From Pukyongia sp. (GTDB lineage Bacteria > Bacteroidota > Bacteroidia > Flavobacteriales > Flavobacteriaceae), in the NCBI GenBank assembly GCA_030148705.1, contig JASBSY010000022.1, positions 102,777 to 166,776 of the forward strand: a DNA stretch of 64,000 bases. The letters are read 5' to 3'. Shown one piece after another: positions 9,139 through 18,252 of this stretch. The notes below the pieces were generated by a model, which was given only the letters and a program-made list of their open reading frames with translations, made no database searches and had not been told where the DNA came from. Position numbers and translations under genes: made by a program. Numbering within the stretch: the stretch's first letter is position 1; each line of letters begins with the position of its first letter.

Positions 9139-9171
9139 ATTTTTTATTCTCCTTTACTTAATTGCCAGCTT

Positions 9172-10410
9172 ATGCCCGTAATACTTCCATTTAAAGCCGT
9201 ACGCCCTACCAGGGATAAGGTGAGCCTTATCGCCTCCAGGTCCTACGACAGTTATTCGTCCGAGGAAAGGGAGTCGCGCCTGCGGGATAATCCGTTTTCT
9301 TTTTTACACATAGTGAATCCGGGTTATAAGTATCACAAGGAAATATCGGGTCCGGAACGCTATCAGCTGGTGAGAAACCGTTACCAGGAATTCAAGGAGG
9401 ACGGCATCTTTGTTCAGGATGAAAAGCCGGGATATTACATTTATAAAATTGTGAATCGGGATGGATTGGAATTTCATGGCCTGGTAGGAAAAGCCAGCGT
9501 GGAAGACTATGAGAATAACACCATAAAAAAACATGAGGATACTCTGGAGTTCAGAGAACAAATATTTAAGGAGTACCTCAAGACCGTTGGATTTAACGCA
9601 GAAGCTGTCTTACTTACCTATCCGGACCATACCGGCCTGAGGGATATTATTTCAAAAGTAATGGAATCCAGAGCTGAATACGAATTTACTACCACCTACC
9701 GCGATACGCACTACCTCTGGTATGTTTCAGAAGAAGCCGTGGTTTCAGCCATAAATAAAATATTCGAGGCCATACCCGCGGTGTATATAGCCGACGGCCA
9801 TCACAGATCCTGTTCCTCCTATTTACTGGCTAAGGATATGAAGGAAGAGAATAAAAAGCATACCGGGGAAGAACCTTATAACTATTTTATGTCCTTCTTA
9901 ATCCCCGAAAGTGATCTGCAGATTTACGAGTTCAACCGACTTGTAAAAGACTTAAACGGGCTGAGCAAAGAGGAATTTCTTATTCAACTTGATACCATGT
10001 ACAGGATTGAAAAGAGAGGAAACGATTACTACAAACCCAGCAAGAAGCATCATTTCAGCATGTATCTCGACGGAGATTTTTATTCGCTGTACCTTCGGAA
10101 GCAACAGTACCAAATTAACAACGCACTCGACAGCCTGGATGCCCAGATTCTTTACACCACCATTCTATTACCCATACTTGGAATAGAAGATCTTCGCAAC
10201 GACAACAGGATAGATTACGCCCATGGAAAAAAAGACCTGGCTTATATAAAAAGTATGGTGGACTCCGGTGCGTTTAAGGTAGGATTCGGGTTGTTGCCGG
10301 CAACTACTGAAGAACTAAAACAGATTGCAGACGAAGGGCTTGTGATGCCGCCTAAAAGCACTTATATTGAGCCTAAGCTTAGAAGTGGCGTAACCATTTA
10401 CGAATTTTAG
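9172..10410 (+). CDS. DUF1015 family protein
   Basis: 412 residues with the DUF1015 hallmarks: N-terminal PFKAVRPTRDK, a middle EYEFTTTYRDTHYLWYV segment, and the family signature ADGHHRSCSSYLLA around residue 210. The family is found across bacteria and archaea and some members lie next to serine-biosynthesis genes, but I know of no settled activity, and no serine gene is near this one. The conserved His-rich signature hints at an enzyme. It lies 33 bases after the dehydrogenase gene and just before the PLP protein gene, so the three may form one transcript. Confidence 0.85.
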   Translation: MPVILPFKAVRPTRDKVSLIASRSYDSYSSEERESRLRDNPFSFLHIVNPGYKYHKEISGPERYQLVRNRYQEFKEDGIFVQDEKPGYYIYKIVNRDGLEFHGLVGKASVEDYENNTIKKHEDTLEFREQIFKEYLKTVGFNAEAVLLTYPDHTGLRDIISKVMESRAEYEFTTTYRDTHYLWYVSEEAVVSAINKIFEAIPAVYIADGHHRSCSSYLLAKDMKEENKKHTGEEPYNYFMSFLIPESDLQIYEFNRLVKDLNGLSKEEFLIQLDTMYRIEKRGNDYYKPSKKHHFSMYLDGDFYSLYLRKQQYQINNALDSLDAQILYTTILLPILGIEDLRNDNRIDYAHGKKDLAYIKSMVDSGAFKVGFGLLPATTEELKQIADEGLVMPPKSTYIEPKLRSGVTIYEF

Positions 10411-10420
10411 CCAATTGCTC

Positions 10421-11071
10421 TTGAATATTTCAGAAAACATATTAGAATTTAAAAAAAAATTACCTGAAGACGTGACCCTGGTTGCCGTTTCCAAAACTAA
10501 ACCGGTTGAAACCATTATGCAGGCTTATAATACCGGGCACAGGATCTTTGGTGAAAACAAGGTTCAGGAAATGGAAGCCAAATGGAAAGAGATGCCGGAG
10601 GACGTGGAATGGCACATGATAGGCCATGTTCAACGAAATAAGGTGAAATATATGGCGCCCTTTGTTAAACTCATTCACGCAGTGGACAGTTTAAAGTTAC
10701 TCAGGGAGATCAACAAACAGGCAAGGAAAAACAATAGGGTGATAGACTGTTTGTTGCAGATAAAAATAGCAGAAGAGGACAGTAAATTCGGGATGAGTGA
10801 AGCCGATGCCCTCGAGTTGTTGAAATCGGAAGATCGGGCAAACTTTAAAAATGTTAGAATTACCGGTCTGATGGGAATGGCCACTTTTACGGAAGATGAA
10901 GATCAAATTGAATTAGAGTTTAAGCGTTTAAAAAAAATCTATGATTTGGTAAAAGAAGATTATACCTTAACGGAATTGTCCATAGGAATGAGCGGGGACT
11001 ACGAAATTGCCATAGCTAACGGAAGCACCATGGTTAGAGTGGGCAGTGCGATCTTCGGGGAACGGGAATAG
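10421..11071 (+). CDS. YggS family pyridoxal-phosphate homeostasis protein
   Basis: About 216 residues of the single-domain alanine-racemase-like barrel. The PLP lysine lies in TLVAVSKTKPVETI, followed by FGENKVQEMEAKW, WHMIGHVQRNK and the phosphate-binding end LSIGMSGDYEIAIANGSTMVRVGSAIFG. These proteins bind PLP and control free PLP and amino-acid balance without known catalysis. There is no ATG near the start: TTG at 10421 (MNISENILEF) fits the family best and TTG at 10415 is also possible. It begins about 10 bases after the DUF1015 stop, which suggests translational coupling. Confidence 0.93.
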   Translation: MNISENILEFKKKLPEDVTLVAVSKTKPVETIMQAYNTGHRIFGENKVQEMEAKWKEMPEDVEWHMIGHVQRNKVKYMAPFVKLIHAVDSLKLLREINKQARKNNRVIDCLLQIKIAEEDSKFGMSEADALELLKSEDRANFKNVRITGLMGMATFTEDEDQIELEFKRLKKIYDLVKEDYTLTELSIGMSGDYEIAIANGSTMVRVGSAIFGERE

Positions 11072-11121
11072 CATAGGCCGAAAATGAATTCATTAATTTT
11101 AGAAAAAGAGATACCCATTAG

Positions 11122-12501
11122 ATGTACGCCATATTAGATATAGAAACGACGGGAGGCAAATACAACGAAGAAGGAATTACAGAGATTGCGATATATCGTT
11201 TCGATGGTCATAAGGTAGTAGATCAATTTTCCAGTCTGATAAACCCCGAAAGACATATTCAGCCGTTTGTGGTAAACCTTACTGGAATCAATTCGGAAAT
11301 GTTAAGGAATGCACCAAAGTTCTACGAGGTGGCAAAACGCATCATCGAAATAACTTCCGATGCCATCCTGGTTGCACACAATGCTCAATTCGACAACCGC
11401 ATACTGAGTACCGAATTCGACCGATTGGGGTATACCTTTGAAAAAGATACCCTTTGTACAGTCGAATTAGCCAAGAAACTTATCCCGGAGCTTCCCTCCT
11501 ACAGCCTGGGAAAATTGGTTCGTTCCCTGGGCATTCCGCTCAGCGACAGACACCGTGCCCAGGGAGATGCCAAAGCCACCCTCAGCCTGTTTAAACTGCT
11601 TCTTTCCAAGGATAGTTCGAAGGAGATCGTAAAAAAGACCATTCGAAAAGACCCGAAAAGACAGTTGGAACCCAAGCTTTTGGATATGATTGCCCAGGCT
11701 CCCACCTCAACGGGTGTTTATTATATGCACAAAGAAGACGGAAGTATTATTTACATCGGAAAAAGCAAGAATATTAAAAAAAGGTTGGTACAGCATTTTA
11801 CGAGCGACAACCGGAAGTCGAAAAAGATCCAGCTGGAAGTTGCCGATGTTACCTATGAAAATACCGGTAATGATCTGATTGCTCAATTAAAGGAATGCCA
11901 CGAGATCAAACAAAATAAACCAATTTACAACAGGGCCCTCAGACGAACTTTGTTCAATTATCAACTTACCACCACTAAAGACTCCAACGGTTATATAAGT
12001 TTAAAGATTGAAAAGGCCGATGGTAACAATCCGGCGGTAACCACCTTCACCAATTATCAGCAGGCACGTTCTTCGCTGTTTAAGATCACCGAATCCCACA
12101 AGCTCTGTCAGAAATTAAACGGACTCCATAAAGCGGCGGGCAGTTGTTTTTCCTATAGCATCAAGGAATGCTATGGTGCATGTATAAATGAGGAGGACCC
12201 TGAATTATACAATGCGAGGGTTAAAGAATACCTGGATAATAACAGTTATCAGAACAAAAATATGTTGATAATCGATAAGGGCAGGGATGTGGATGAGCGT
12301 TCTGTTATCCTAATCGAAAATGGGGTGTACAAAGGCTACGGCTTTTTTAACCTGAATTATCAGATCAATAATATCGAGATTCTGCGAAGTATAATTAACC
12401 CGATGAAAAATAACAGGGATTCTCAACATATAATCCAGAGCTATCTGCGAAAACACAAGGTACTGGACATTGTAAAGTTGCCTCAAACAGCGACAATATG
12501 A
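11122..12501 (+). CDS. DEDD exonuclease / GIY-YIG nuclease fusion (DnaQ-like plus UvrC-N-like)
   Basis: 459 residues. Residues 1-165 form a DnaQ-type 3'-5' exonuclease: YAILDIETTGG (Exo I), LVAHNAQFDNRIL (Exo II) and DRHRAQGDAKAT (Exo III). Residues about 190-275 form a GIY-YIG domain (TGVYYMHKEDGSIIYIGKSKNIKKRL) as in the N-terminus of UvrC or Cho. The remaining ~180 residues have conserved cysteines (GSCFSYSIKECYGAC) but no recognised fold. Such fusions are common in Bacteroidota and also occur as the epsilon-like/UvrC-like proteins of Actinobacteria. A DNA repair role is inferred. A weak -7 element (TAATTTTA) lies 20 bases before the ATG. Confidence 0.88.
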   Translation: MYAILDIETTGGKYNEEGITEIAIYRFDGHKVVDQFSSLINPERHIQPFVVNLTGINSEMLRNAPKFYEVAKRIIEITSDAILVAHNAQFDNRILSTEFDRLGYTFEKDTLCTVELAKKLIPELPSYSLGKLVRSLGIPLSDRHRAQGDAKATLSLFKLLLSKDSSKEIVKKTIRKDPKRQLEPKLLDMIAQAPTSTGVYYMHKEDGSIIYIGKSKNIKKRLVQHFTSDNRKSKKIQLEVADVTYENTGNDLIAQLKECHEIKQNKPIYNRALRRTLFNYQLTTTKDSNGYISLKIEKADGNNPAVTTFTNYQQARSSLFKITESHKLCQKLNGLHKAAGSCFSYSIKECYGACINEEDPELYNARVKEYLDNNSYQNKNMLIIDKGRDVDERSVILIENGVYKGYGFFNLNYQINNIEILRSIINPMKNNRDSQHIIQSYLRKHKVLDIVKLPQTATI

Positions 12502-12535
12502 ATAAAGTTACTTATTTTTATATCACATTCAATGA

Positions 12536-13372
12536 ATGCTTAGACATACCCAATTGAATAGCTGGCGAAAAAAGTTACACGACATTATTTACGAAGCGGA
12601 TACTCCACTGGGGAAGTTGTTCGATGTAGCATTGTTAATACTTATCCTTCTAAGTGTCCTGTTCGTGATGCTGGAAAGTGTACACGGGCTTCCTGAAAAA
12701 GTTTACGACTGGCTGTACTATGGCGAATGGGTAATTACGATTTTCTTTACCTTCGAATATATTGCGCGCATCGTCACCGTGAATAAACCGGCCAGGTATA
12801 TCTTTAGCTTTTATGGCATTATCGACCTCCTTTCTACAATACCGCTATACCTGTCCTTTATACTTGTGGGCGGCAACTATCTTCTAACAGTCCGGGCCCT
12901 TCGCCTACTAAGAATATTCAGAATATTAAAGATAACGCGATATATAGGTGAATCGAACAAACTGAAACGAGCCTTGCTTCACAGCCGCCCTAAAATCCTT
13001 ATCTTTCTATTTACGGTCCTTATAGTTTGTATTATAGCCGGAACCTTAATGTACCTCATCGAAGGGGAAACGAGCGGATTCAGCAATATTCCCACCAGCA
13101 TATACTGGTGTATTGTTACACTAACCACGGTGGGTTTTGGCGATATCACGCCCGTAACTCCCCTGGGGCAATTTCTGGCCGCGATAATTATGATCATGGG
13201 ATACGGGATAATTGCTGTTCCAACCGGGATTGTTAGTGCAGAATACACCAAAAGTGATAATGTTGTGCATTTAAACACTTTCTCTTGTCCTAATTGTAAT
13301 GCGTCCAAACATCGGGATGATGCAAAATACTGTCATCGATGCGGGGACCCTTTACACCCGGAAGAATTTTAA
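12536..13372 (+). CDS. Voltage-gated-type potassium channel (ion transporter) with C-terminal zinc ribbon
   Basis: 278 residues with six predicted membrane segments between about 28 and 235. The fourth is arginine-rich (VRALRLLRIFRILKITRY), as in voltage sensors, and the pore helix is followed by the selectivity filter TLTTVGFGD, which indicates K+ selectivity. After the last helix the tail ends with two CxxC pairs (CPNCNASKHRDDAKYCHRCGDP), a zinc-ribbon arrangement. It is expected to be a tetrameric inner-membrane channel. The ribbon is probably cytoplasmic and may help assembly or gating, which is inference. It lies 34 bases after the exonuclease fusion and 5 bases before miaA. Confidence 0.9.
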   Translation: MLRHTQLNSWRKKLHDIIYEADTPLGKLFDVALLILILLSVLFVMLESVHGLPEKVYDWLYYGEWVITIFFTFEYIARIVTVNKPARYIFSFYGIIDLLSTIPLYLSFILVGGNYLLTVRALRLLRIFRILKITRYIGESNKLKRALLHSRPKILIFLFTVLIVCIIAGTLMYLIEGETSGFSNIPTSIYWCIVTLTTVGFGDITPVTPLGQFLAAIIMIMGYGIIAVPTGIVSAEYTKSDNVVHLNTFSCPNCNASKHRDDAKYCHRCGDPLHPEEF

Positions 13373-13377
13373 AGGAG

Positions 13378-14298
13378 ATGAAAAGCGGTAAGAAGCTGTT
13401 AGTATGTGTAGTCGGGCCAACCGCCATAGGTAAAACCACAACTGCCATCGAACTTGCAAAAGAATTTGATACTGAGATCGTTTCGGCCGATTCCAGGCAG
13501 TTTTTCAGAGAAATGAGTATTGGCACAGCGGTTCCAACCGAAAAGGAACTCGCCGCCGCAAAGCATCATTTTATTCATAACAAGAGTATTTTCGATGATT
13601 ACAGCGTAGGCGATTTTGAGCGTGATGCGCTCGCTACACTTGCTGCCCTATTTCAGAAACAGGATGTTGTAATTTTGGCGGGTGGCTCTGGATTATATGT
13701 GGATGCCGTTGTTAAGGGTCTCGATGACTTTCCGGAAGCAGATCCATCGATCAGAGCCGCTCTTAAACGCGATTTAAAGGAAAATGGAATAGAAGCCCTT
13801 CAGCAGGAACTAAAGAAGGCAGACCCAAGGAGCTACGAGACCATCGATCTTCAGAATAAACAACGACTTATCAGGGCGCTGGAGATATATCGGGCAAGCG
13901 GAAAACCTTATTCCACATTTAAAAAGAGGAATGCGGCCGAACGGCCTTTCCAAACACTCTATATCGGGTTAACAGCAACCCGCGAACATATTTACGACCG
14001 CATTAATGAACGGGTGGATTTGATGATAGCAAACGGACTAATAGAAGAAGCCGGGAGGCTGTTCGAATATCGCCACTTGAATGCACTTCAAACCGTAGGA
14101 TACAAGGAATTGTTCCAATGGATGGAAAACAAGATTACCCGAGAAGAAGCTATTTCAGAAATAAAGAAGAACACCAGGCGTTTTGCTAAACGCCAGCTTA
14201 CGTGGTATAGGAGGAACAAGGAGGTTAAATGGTTCGAATTCAATGCTGAAACCAGTGACATCATCTCCTATATAAACGAAAAAAAAGGCCATAGTTAG
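13378..14298 (+). CDS. miaA: tRNA dimethylallyltransferase
   Basis: About 306 residues. P-loop GPTAIGKTTTAIELA, then SADSRQFFREMSIGTA (substrate-tRNA Asp and Gln region), LAGGSGLYVDAV and the C-terminal LNALQTVGYKELFQWMEN and RRFAKRQLTWYRRN motifs, all standard for MiaA. It adds the dimethylallyl group to A37 of tRNAs that read UNN codons. The ATG at 13378 is preceded by AAAGGAG (13371-13377), a good Shine-Dalgarno sequence that is unusual in this lineage; the longer frame from 13339 would overlap the channel gene and lacks family resemblance. A terminator overlaps the stop codon. Confidence 0.96.
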   Translation: MKSGKKLLVCVVGPTAIGKTTTAIELAKEFDTEIVSADSRQFFREMSIGTAVPTEKELAAAKHHFIHNKSIFDDYSVGDFERDALATLAALFQKQDVVILAGGSGLYVDAVVKGLDDFPEADPSIRAALKRDLKENGIEALQQELKKADPRSYETIDLQNKQRLIRALEIYRASGKPYSTFKKRNAAERPFQTLYIGLTATREHIYDRINERVDLMIANGLIEEAGRLFEYRHLNALQTVGYKELFQWMENKITREEAISEIKKNTRRFAKRQLTWYRRNKEVKWFEFNAETSDIISYINEKKGHS

Positions 14299-14306
14299 GC
14301 CTTTTT
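14282..14306 (+). terminator. Bidirectional terminator between miaA and the response regulator
   Basis: AAAAAGGCC (14282-14290) pairs with GGCCTTTTT (14298-14306) around a 7-base loop. T runs follow the stem on both strands, so it can end both convergent genes. The miaA stop codon lies inside it. Confidence 0.85.
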
Positions 14307-14330
14307 CCCACTTAAAATCTCATAAAAAGT

Positions 14331-15047
14331 TTATTGGTCGACTTCGTCCTTTACAACAAGTCTGAACCCTTCCCCATGGATATTGATGATCTCCACGCCG
14401 TCATCGGTGCTGAGATACTTTCTCAATTTTGCGATATACACATCCATACTTCTTGAAGTAAAATAGTTGTCATCCCTCCAAATCTTGGTCAAGGCCAGTT
14501 CGCGAGGCATCAGGTCGTTCTTATGAAGGGCCAGTAGTCGGAGCAATTCATTCTCTTTGGGAGACAATTTAATTGGTGACTCTTTCTTATATGTTAAGAA
14601 TCTCAACTTGGAGTTGAGGTGGAAATTACCAATTTCGAATTCAAATTGCTTACTGTCCGTAATCGAATCGGTAGCTTTTCGTTGGATAATAGCCTTAATC
14701 TTCATCAGCAATACTTCGCTGTCGAACGGTTTGTTAAGATAGTCGTCGGCCCCAACCTTGTACCCTTTCAGTACGTCTTCCTTCATCGCTTTAGCTGTTA
14801 GGAAGATAATTGGTACATCCTCATTCTTCTCACGAATCTCCTTCGCCAATGTAAAACCATCTTTATACGGCATCATTACATCGAGTATACAAAGGTCGAA
14901 ATCGTCCTTTTTAAATTTTTCAAAGCCTTCCATTCCATTTTTGGCGTGGGTGACCTGATAGTCATTCATCGCCAGGTAGTCTTTTAATACCGTTCCAAAG
15001 TTCGGATCGTCTTCTACAAGTAAGATTTTTTTGTTTTCAGTTTCCAT
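14331..15047 (-). CDS. OmpR-family response regulator (RprY-like)
   Basis: 238 residues. The receiver domain (1-120) has LLVEDDPNFG, the phosphoacceptor Asp in LCILDVMMPYKDG, and the switch residues in IFLTAKAM and LNKPFD. The C-terminal winged helix (about 135-235) has IKLSPKENELLRLLALHKND and the recognition region SRSMDVYIAKLRKYLS. It pairs with the histidine kinase gene 3 bases upstream. The pair is close in form to RprX/RprY of Bacteroides, where RprY controls genes of energy metabolism; the targets here are unknown. Confidence 0.93.
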   Translation of the reverse strand: METENKKILLVEDDPNFGTVLKDYLAMNDYQVTHAKNGMEGFEKFKKDDFDLCILDVMMPYKDGFTLAKEIREKNEDVPIIFLTAKAMKEDVLKGYKVGADDYLNKPFDSEVLLMKIKAIIQRKATDSITDSKQFEFEIGNFHLNSKLRFLTYKKESPIKLSPKENELLRLLALHKNDLMPRELALTKIWRDDNYFTSRSMDVYIAKLRKYLSTDDGVEIINIHGEGFRLVVKDEVDQ

Positions 15048-15050
15048 GAT

Positions 15051-16613
15051 TTATGATATTAAGTGTAATTTAATGATAAATGTGCTTCCTTGTCCTTTTT
15101 CGCTCTCTACATAAATATCGGCGTCGTGGTCTTCCAGAATTCGTTTCGAATATGCCAGCCCCAGACCATGCCCTTTAACGTTATGGATATCCCCCGTAGA
15201 TTCGCGATAGAATTTTTCGAATATTTTTTTCTGAACTGATTTTGTCATCCCAATTCCCTGATCCCTGATCTTCAGAATAATATTGTCCTTTACATTCTCG
15301 GTATAGATATCGATCTTTGGTTCACCTTCCGAATACTTTATAGCATTATCCAGGATATTGACAATTACATTGGTTAAATGCGATTCACTGGCAAGTACTG
15401 ACGATTTTAGCGCGCCAAAATGTGTTTTTATATAGCCCTGTCTGTCTTCAACTATAAGCCTCACATGAGAAATTGCCGTATCTATAACATCGTGTAATTT
15501 AATTCGCTCCTTAGCCAGGTCGAGTTGATTTTTATCCAGTTTGGAGATGCGCAGTACATTCTCCACCTGGGCGTGCATTCGCCTGTTCTCATCTCGTATC
15601 ATACCGAGATATCGATCCATATATTCCTCGTTCTCTTTCACCTTGGGATTTTTCATCGCATCCAGAGCCAAATTTATGGTGGCTATAGGCGTTTTAAACT
15701 CGTGGGTCATATTGTTGATAAAATCCGATTTGATCTGCGATATCTGCCGCTGTTTAAAAATTTGTGATATGGCGCTGGCATAGGCCAGTACAATTACGCT
15801 GGTAAAGACCAAAGAAAGCGCAGCCATTCCGAGAATAGCCTCAAGTACCGTCTTTTTCTTTTCTGAAAAGTTCACCATCAGGTCATACCCTATATTAAGA
15901 TCCTCATTGACAAACAAAGGAGTTTGCATTGTCTTGTCCGGGTCGTATTTGAAGTTACGCGTGTGTACACGGGTTGCAAGCCCCTCACTATACACGGCAA
16001 ACTCCACAGCCGATTTCAGTCCGCGCTGTTCCATTTCCTTATCGAGAAACTCCTGGATTACTTCCTTACTAACACGGGTGTGAATAGGCGTTCTACTAGA
16101 AATATTCCGGAATGCATTTTCAAAACGCGCCCGTTCGTAATCGGTTAATCTGTTAACAGATTCGATAGTTTCCAGGACCGGTTGTCCTCCATCAATGCCG
16201 GGAGTTATCTTGGTCTTGCTTTTCTTATTGATGATTTTCTTAAAAAGTATGCTGTCAATTTCGGTGTCGAGAAAACTGGAGGAAAGCTTGTAATCCTCTT
16301 CCAGGATTCCGTCACTGAAAATATAAGTTTCATTACTCTTGTCGCTTGCCGTTTTATAAACCAATTCACTGAAATTAATATTTTCGGGGGTATTGATACT
16401 ATCGGCCAAATCGCTGTAAATCCGGTAGTAATCGTCTATTTCCCGCATTTCTATATCTTTTGCGACCTCGGTAAGAACCTGGTAATAATTAAAATTAAGT
16501 TGATCCTCCTTGGCGCGGTAAGAATTGGTGATCCAATATCCCTGAACAAAAATTATCCCTATTAATGAGAGGGACATAAGAGCTATCAATAAAATAAACA
16601 GCCTTTTATTCAT
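15051..16613 (-). CDS. Sensor histidine kinase (RprX-like)
   Basis: 520 residues from the chosen start (MNKRLFILLI). One membrane helix lies at about 3-25 and another at about 256-281, enclosing a ~230-residue periplasmic sensor region. The HisKA dimerisation domain follows (MTHEFKTPIAT, phospho-His near residue 304), then the ATPase domain with N box ILDNAIKYSEG, G1 IRDQGIG and G2 HGLGLAYSKRI. There is no HAMP domain. The start is fixed by a promoter: CAAAAGTA on the + strand (TACTTTTG on the minus) ends 4 bases before this ATG, which excludes the longer frame from 16637. Cotranscribed with the response regulator. Confidence 0.93.
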   Translation of the reverse strand: MNKRLFILLIALMSLSLIGIIFVQGYWITNSYRAKEDQLNFNYYQVLTEVAKDIEMREIDDYYRIYSDLADSINTPENINFSELVYKTASDKSNETYIFSDGILEEDYKLSSSFLDTEIDSILFKKIINKKSKTKITPGIDGGQPVLETIESVNRLTDYERARFENAFRNISSRTPIHTRVSKEVIQEFLDKEMEQRGLKSAVEFAVYSEGLATRVHTRNFKYDPDKTMQTPLFVNEDLNIGYDLMVNFSEKKKTVLEAILGMAALSLVFTSVIVLAYASAISQIFKQRQISQIKSDFINNMTHEFKTPIATINLALDAMKNPKVKENEEYMDRYLGMIRDENRRMHAQVENVLRISKLDKNQLDLAKERIKLHDVIDTAISHVRLIVEDRQGYIKTHFGALKSSVLASESHLTNVIVNILDNAIKYSEGEPKIDIYTENVKDNIILKIRDQGIGMTKSVQKKIFEKFYRESTGDIHNVKGHGLGLAYSKRILEDHDADIYVESEKGQGSTFIIKLHLIS

Positions 16614-16617
16614 AAAC

Positions 16618-16625
16618 CAAAAGTA
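16618..16625 (-). promoter_or_regulatory. Histidine kinase -7 element, leaderless type
   Basis: TACTTTTG on the minus strand matches TAnnTTTG and ends 4 bases before the ATG at 16613. It argues for the short start and for an mRNA without a 5' leader. Confidence 0.6.
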
Positions 16626-16690
16626 AGATTTTAACATTTAGCCCTCCTTCCATTTAACCAAATGTTAACAAAATGAATTTTCCCCCGGAT

Positions 16691-17272
16691 TTAAGTATCT
16701 AAAAGGCGTTGGTGTAAGGCTTTAACCTGTTTTTTGGTCGCTTGCAAATCTGTGTTTTTTATAACTATGTCGGCCATGGCTATTTTCTTGGTATCGCTCC
16801 ACTGATTTGCCATACGGGACTCTATTTCAGCCACCGTACTGTTATCTCGCTTTAAGAGTCTTTTAATTCTCTGGTTTTTAGGCGCTGTGACCAGTATGGT
16901 TAAATCGCAATTGGAATAGCTACCGCTCTCAAACAAGACAGCCGCTTCTTTAATACAATAAGGATAGGATTGCTTTTTTATCCAACGCTTGAAATGAGCC
17001 GCTACCTTAGGATGAATTATACGATTAACTTCATTAAGCAAATCGGGATCGTTAAATATCTTCTCGGCAACGAACTTTCGGTCTAAGACTCCATTTCTAT
17101 AAACCCGGTCTCCCATTAACTCAACAAGCTTTCGCCTGATTACCTTAGAGCGATTTGTTAACTTTTTAGCTTCTTCATCGGCTATATAGATCGGGACGCC
17201 CAGTTCACGAAACATATTGGCTACAGTGGTCTTACCACTGCCAATTCCACCTGTAAGTCCAACTACCTTCAA
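16691..17272 (-). CDS. coaE: Dephospho-CoA kinase
   Basis: 193 residues. P-loop GLTGGIGSGKTTVANMF at the start, followed by VPIYIADEEAKKL with the catalytic Asp region, IHPKVAAHFKRWI and the lid segment near RIKRLLKRDN. It performs the last step of coenzyme A synthesis, phosphorylation of the 3' hydroxyl of dephospho-CoA by ATP. It lies 6 bases after the YbbR-like gene, so the two are probably cotranscribed. The other coenzyme A gene of this window, coaBC, lies 11 kb away in a separate operon. Confidence 0.96.
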   Translation of the reverse strand: MKVVGLTGGIGSGKTTVANMFRELGVPIYIADEEAKKLTNRSKVIRRKLVELMGDRVYRNGVLDRKFVAEKIFNDPDLLNEVNRIIHPKVAAHFKRWIKKQSYPYCIKEAAVLFESGSYSNCDLTILVTAPKNQRIKRLLKRDNSTVAEIESRMANQWSDTKKIAMADIVIKNTDLQATKKQVKALHQRLLDT

Positions 17273-17278
17273 TATCAG

Positions 17279-18220
17279 TTATTTGAAAATTAAATAATCG
17301 ATTTTCTTCTCACCAAATTCCAAATTATAAATCCCTTCCGGCTGTTTATTGAGTTCCACCAGCATAAAATTTTCTTCACTATTTCTCTTCTCAAAATCAC
17401 ATACCGCCTTAAAGTCGGTTGCACTTATTAAATTAAAGGAATCGATTGAAGCTTCAAAAGTAAGGCTAAGCGATTCAGGTATAATCTTTACTGAAGTATT
17501 GGATGGGACATTGATAAGTTCGATTGGAATAACGAGTTTCTTTTGGGTAAATTCGGTGACCTTTAACCTGATTTGGACAGTTTCAGGTGTGACGGTGATT
17601 TTTTTGCCTTTAGGTTTAGCAATTTGCGCACTGATTTCGAAATCTTTGTCCAGATTAGAAGCTACAATGGGTACTGTGCTCAAATAAGTAAGACTGTCTA
17701 AAATATTCTTTGCCCCTTGCACGCTGACGGAGTCCGGCTCAATTTCGTAGTCTGAAACCTGCCTGAACCCATCCTTAAAGGTAACTTTTGTGTTGGCCCG
17801 AACGGCCACCATCCTGGTTTCAACCACATCAAGATTTATTATCAATTCTGAAATGGCCACATCCTGAGCAGAGATCGACTTTCCCAGCTCTGTACTAATT
17901 AACTTACTCAATTCTTCGTTCGAGATGCTTACAATTCTATTTCCATCCTTGTAGTAATCTGTAACCGGAATCGATATTTCAGGGCGTTTTAACTGGTATC
18001 TGAGAAAATCAAAACCATTAGCCGTTATATCGAAAGCGAGTTGATCTGCATTAACTTCCGCAAGTACAGAACTAGATGGAAGCGAATGATACTTCAGCGA
18101 AGCAGTTACGGTTGCCGTAAAGTCTTTTGAAAATTTACTGAGTACCCAGATCACCGTGGCAACGAGCAGAAATAAGAAAAACGTTCTTAACTTTTTGGTA
18201 TTATGCGATTTTCGTTTCAC
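17279..18220 (-). CDS. YbbR-like domain protein (CdaR family type)
   Basis: 313 residues. One N-terminal membrane helix (residues about 12-28, TFFLFLLVATVIWVLSKF) is followed by a long beta-rich region with repeated YbbR-type units (VRANTKVTFKDGFRQVSDYEIEPDSVSVQGAK). YbbR/CdaR proteins of Firmicutes regulate the diadenylate cyclase CdaA; in Bacteroidota the relation is not established and no cdaA gene is near. It is expected to be anchored in the inner membrane with its domains in the periplasm. It is followed closely by coaE. Confidence 0.8.
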   Translation of the reverse strand: MKRKSHNTKKLRTFFLFLLVATVIWVLSKFSKDFTATVTASLKYHSLPSSSVLAEVNADQLAFDITANGFDFLRYQLKRPEISIPVTDYYKDGNRIVSISNEELSKLISTELGKSISAQDVAISELIINLDVVETRMVAVRANTKVTFKDGFRQVSDYEIEPDSVSVQGAKNILDSLTYLSTVPIVASNLDKDFEISAQIAKPKGKKITVTPETVQIRLKVTEFTQKKLVIPIELINVPSNTSVKIIPESLSLTFEASIDSFNLISATDFKAVCDFEKRNSEENFMLVELNKQPEGIYNLEFGEKKIDYLIFK

Positions 18221-18252
18221 TTAAGAAAGGTGGTGTTTTAAGGAAATTAAAG

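Noticed and set aside
13339..13377. Upstream start for miaA
   Set aside because: It would overlap the channel gene; the ATG at 13378 has an AAAGGAG sequence and the family N-terminus.
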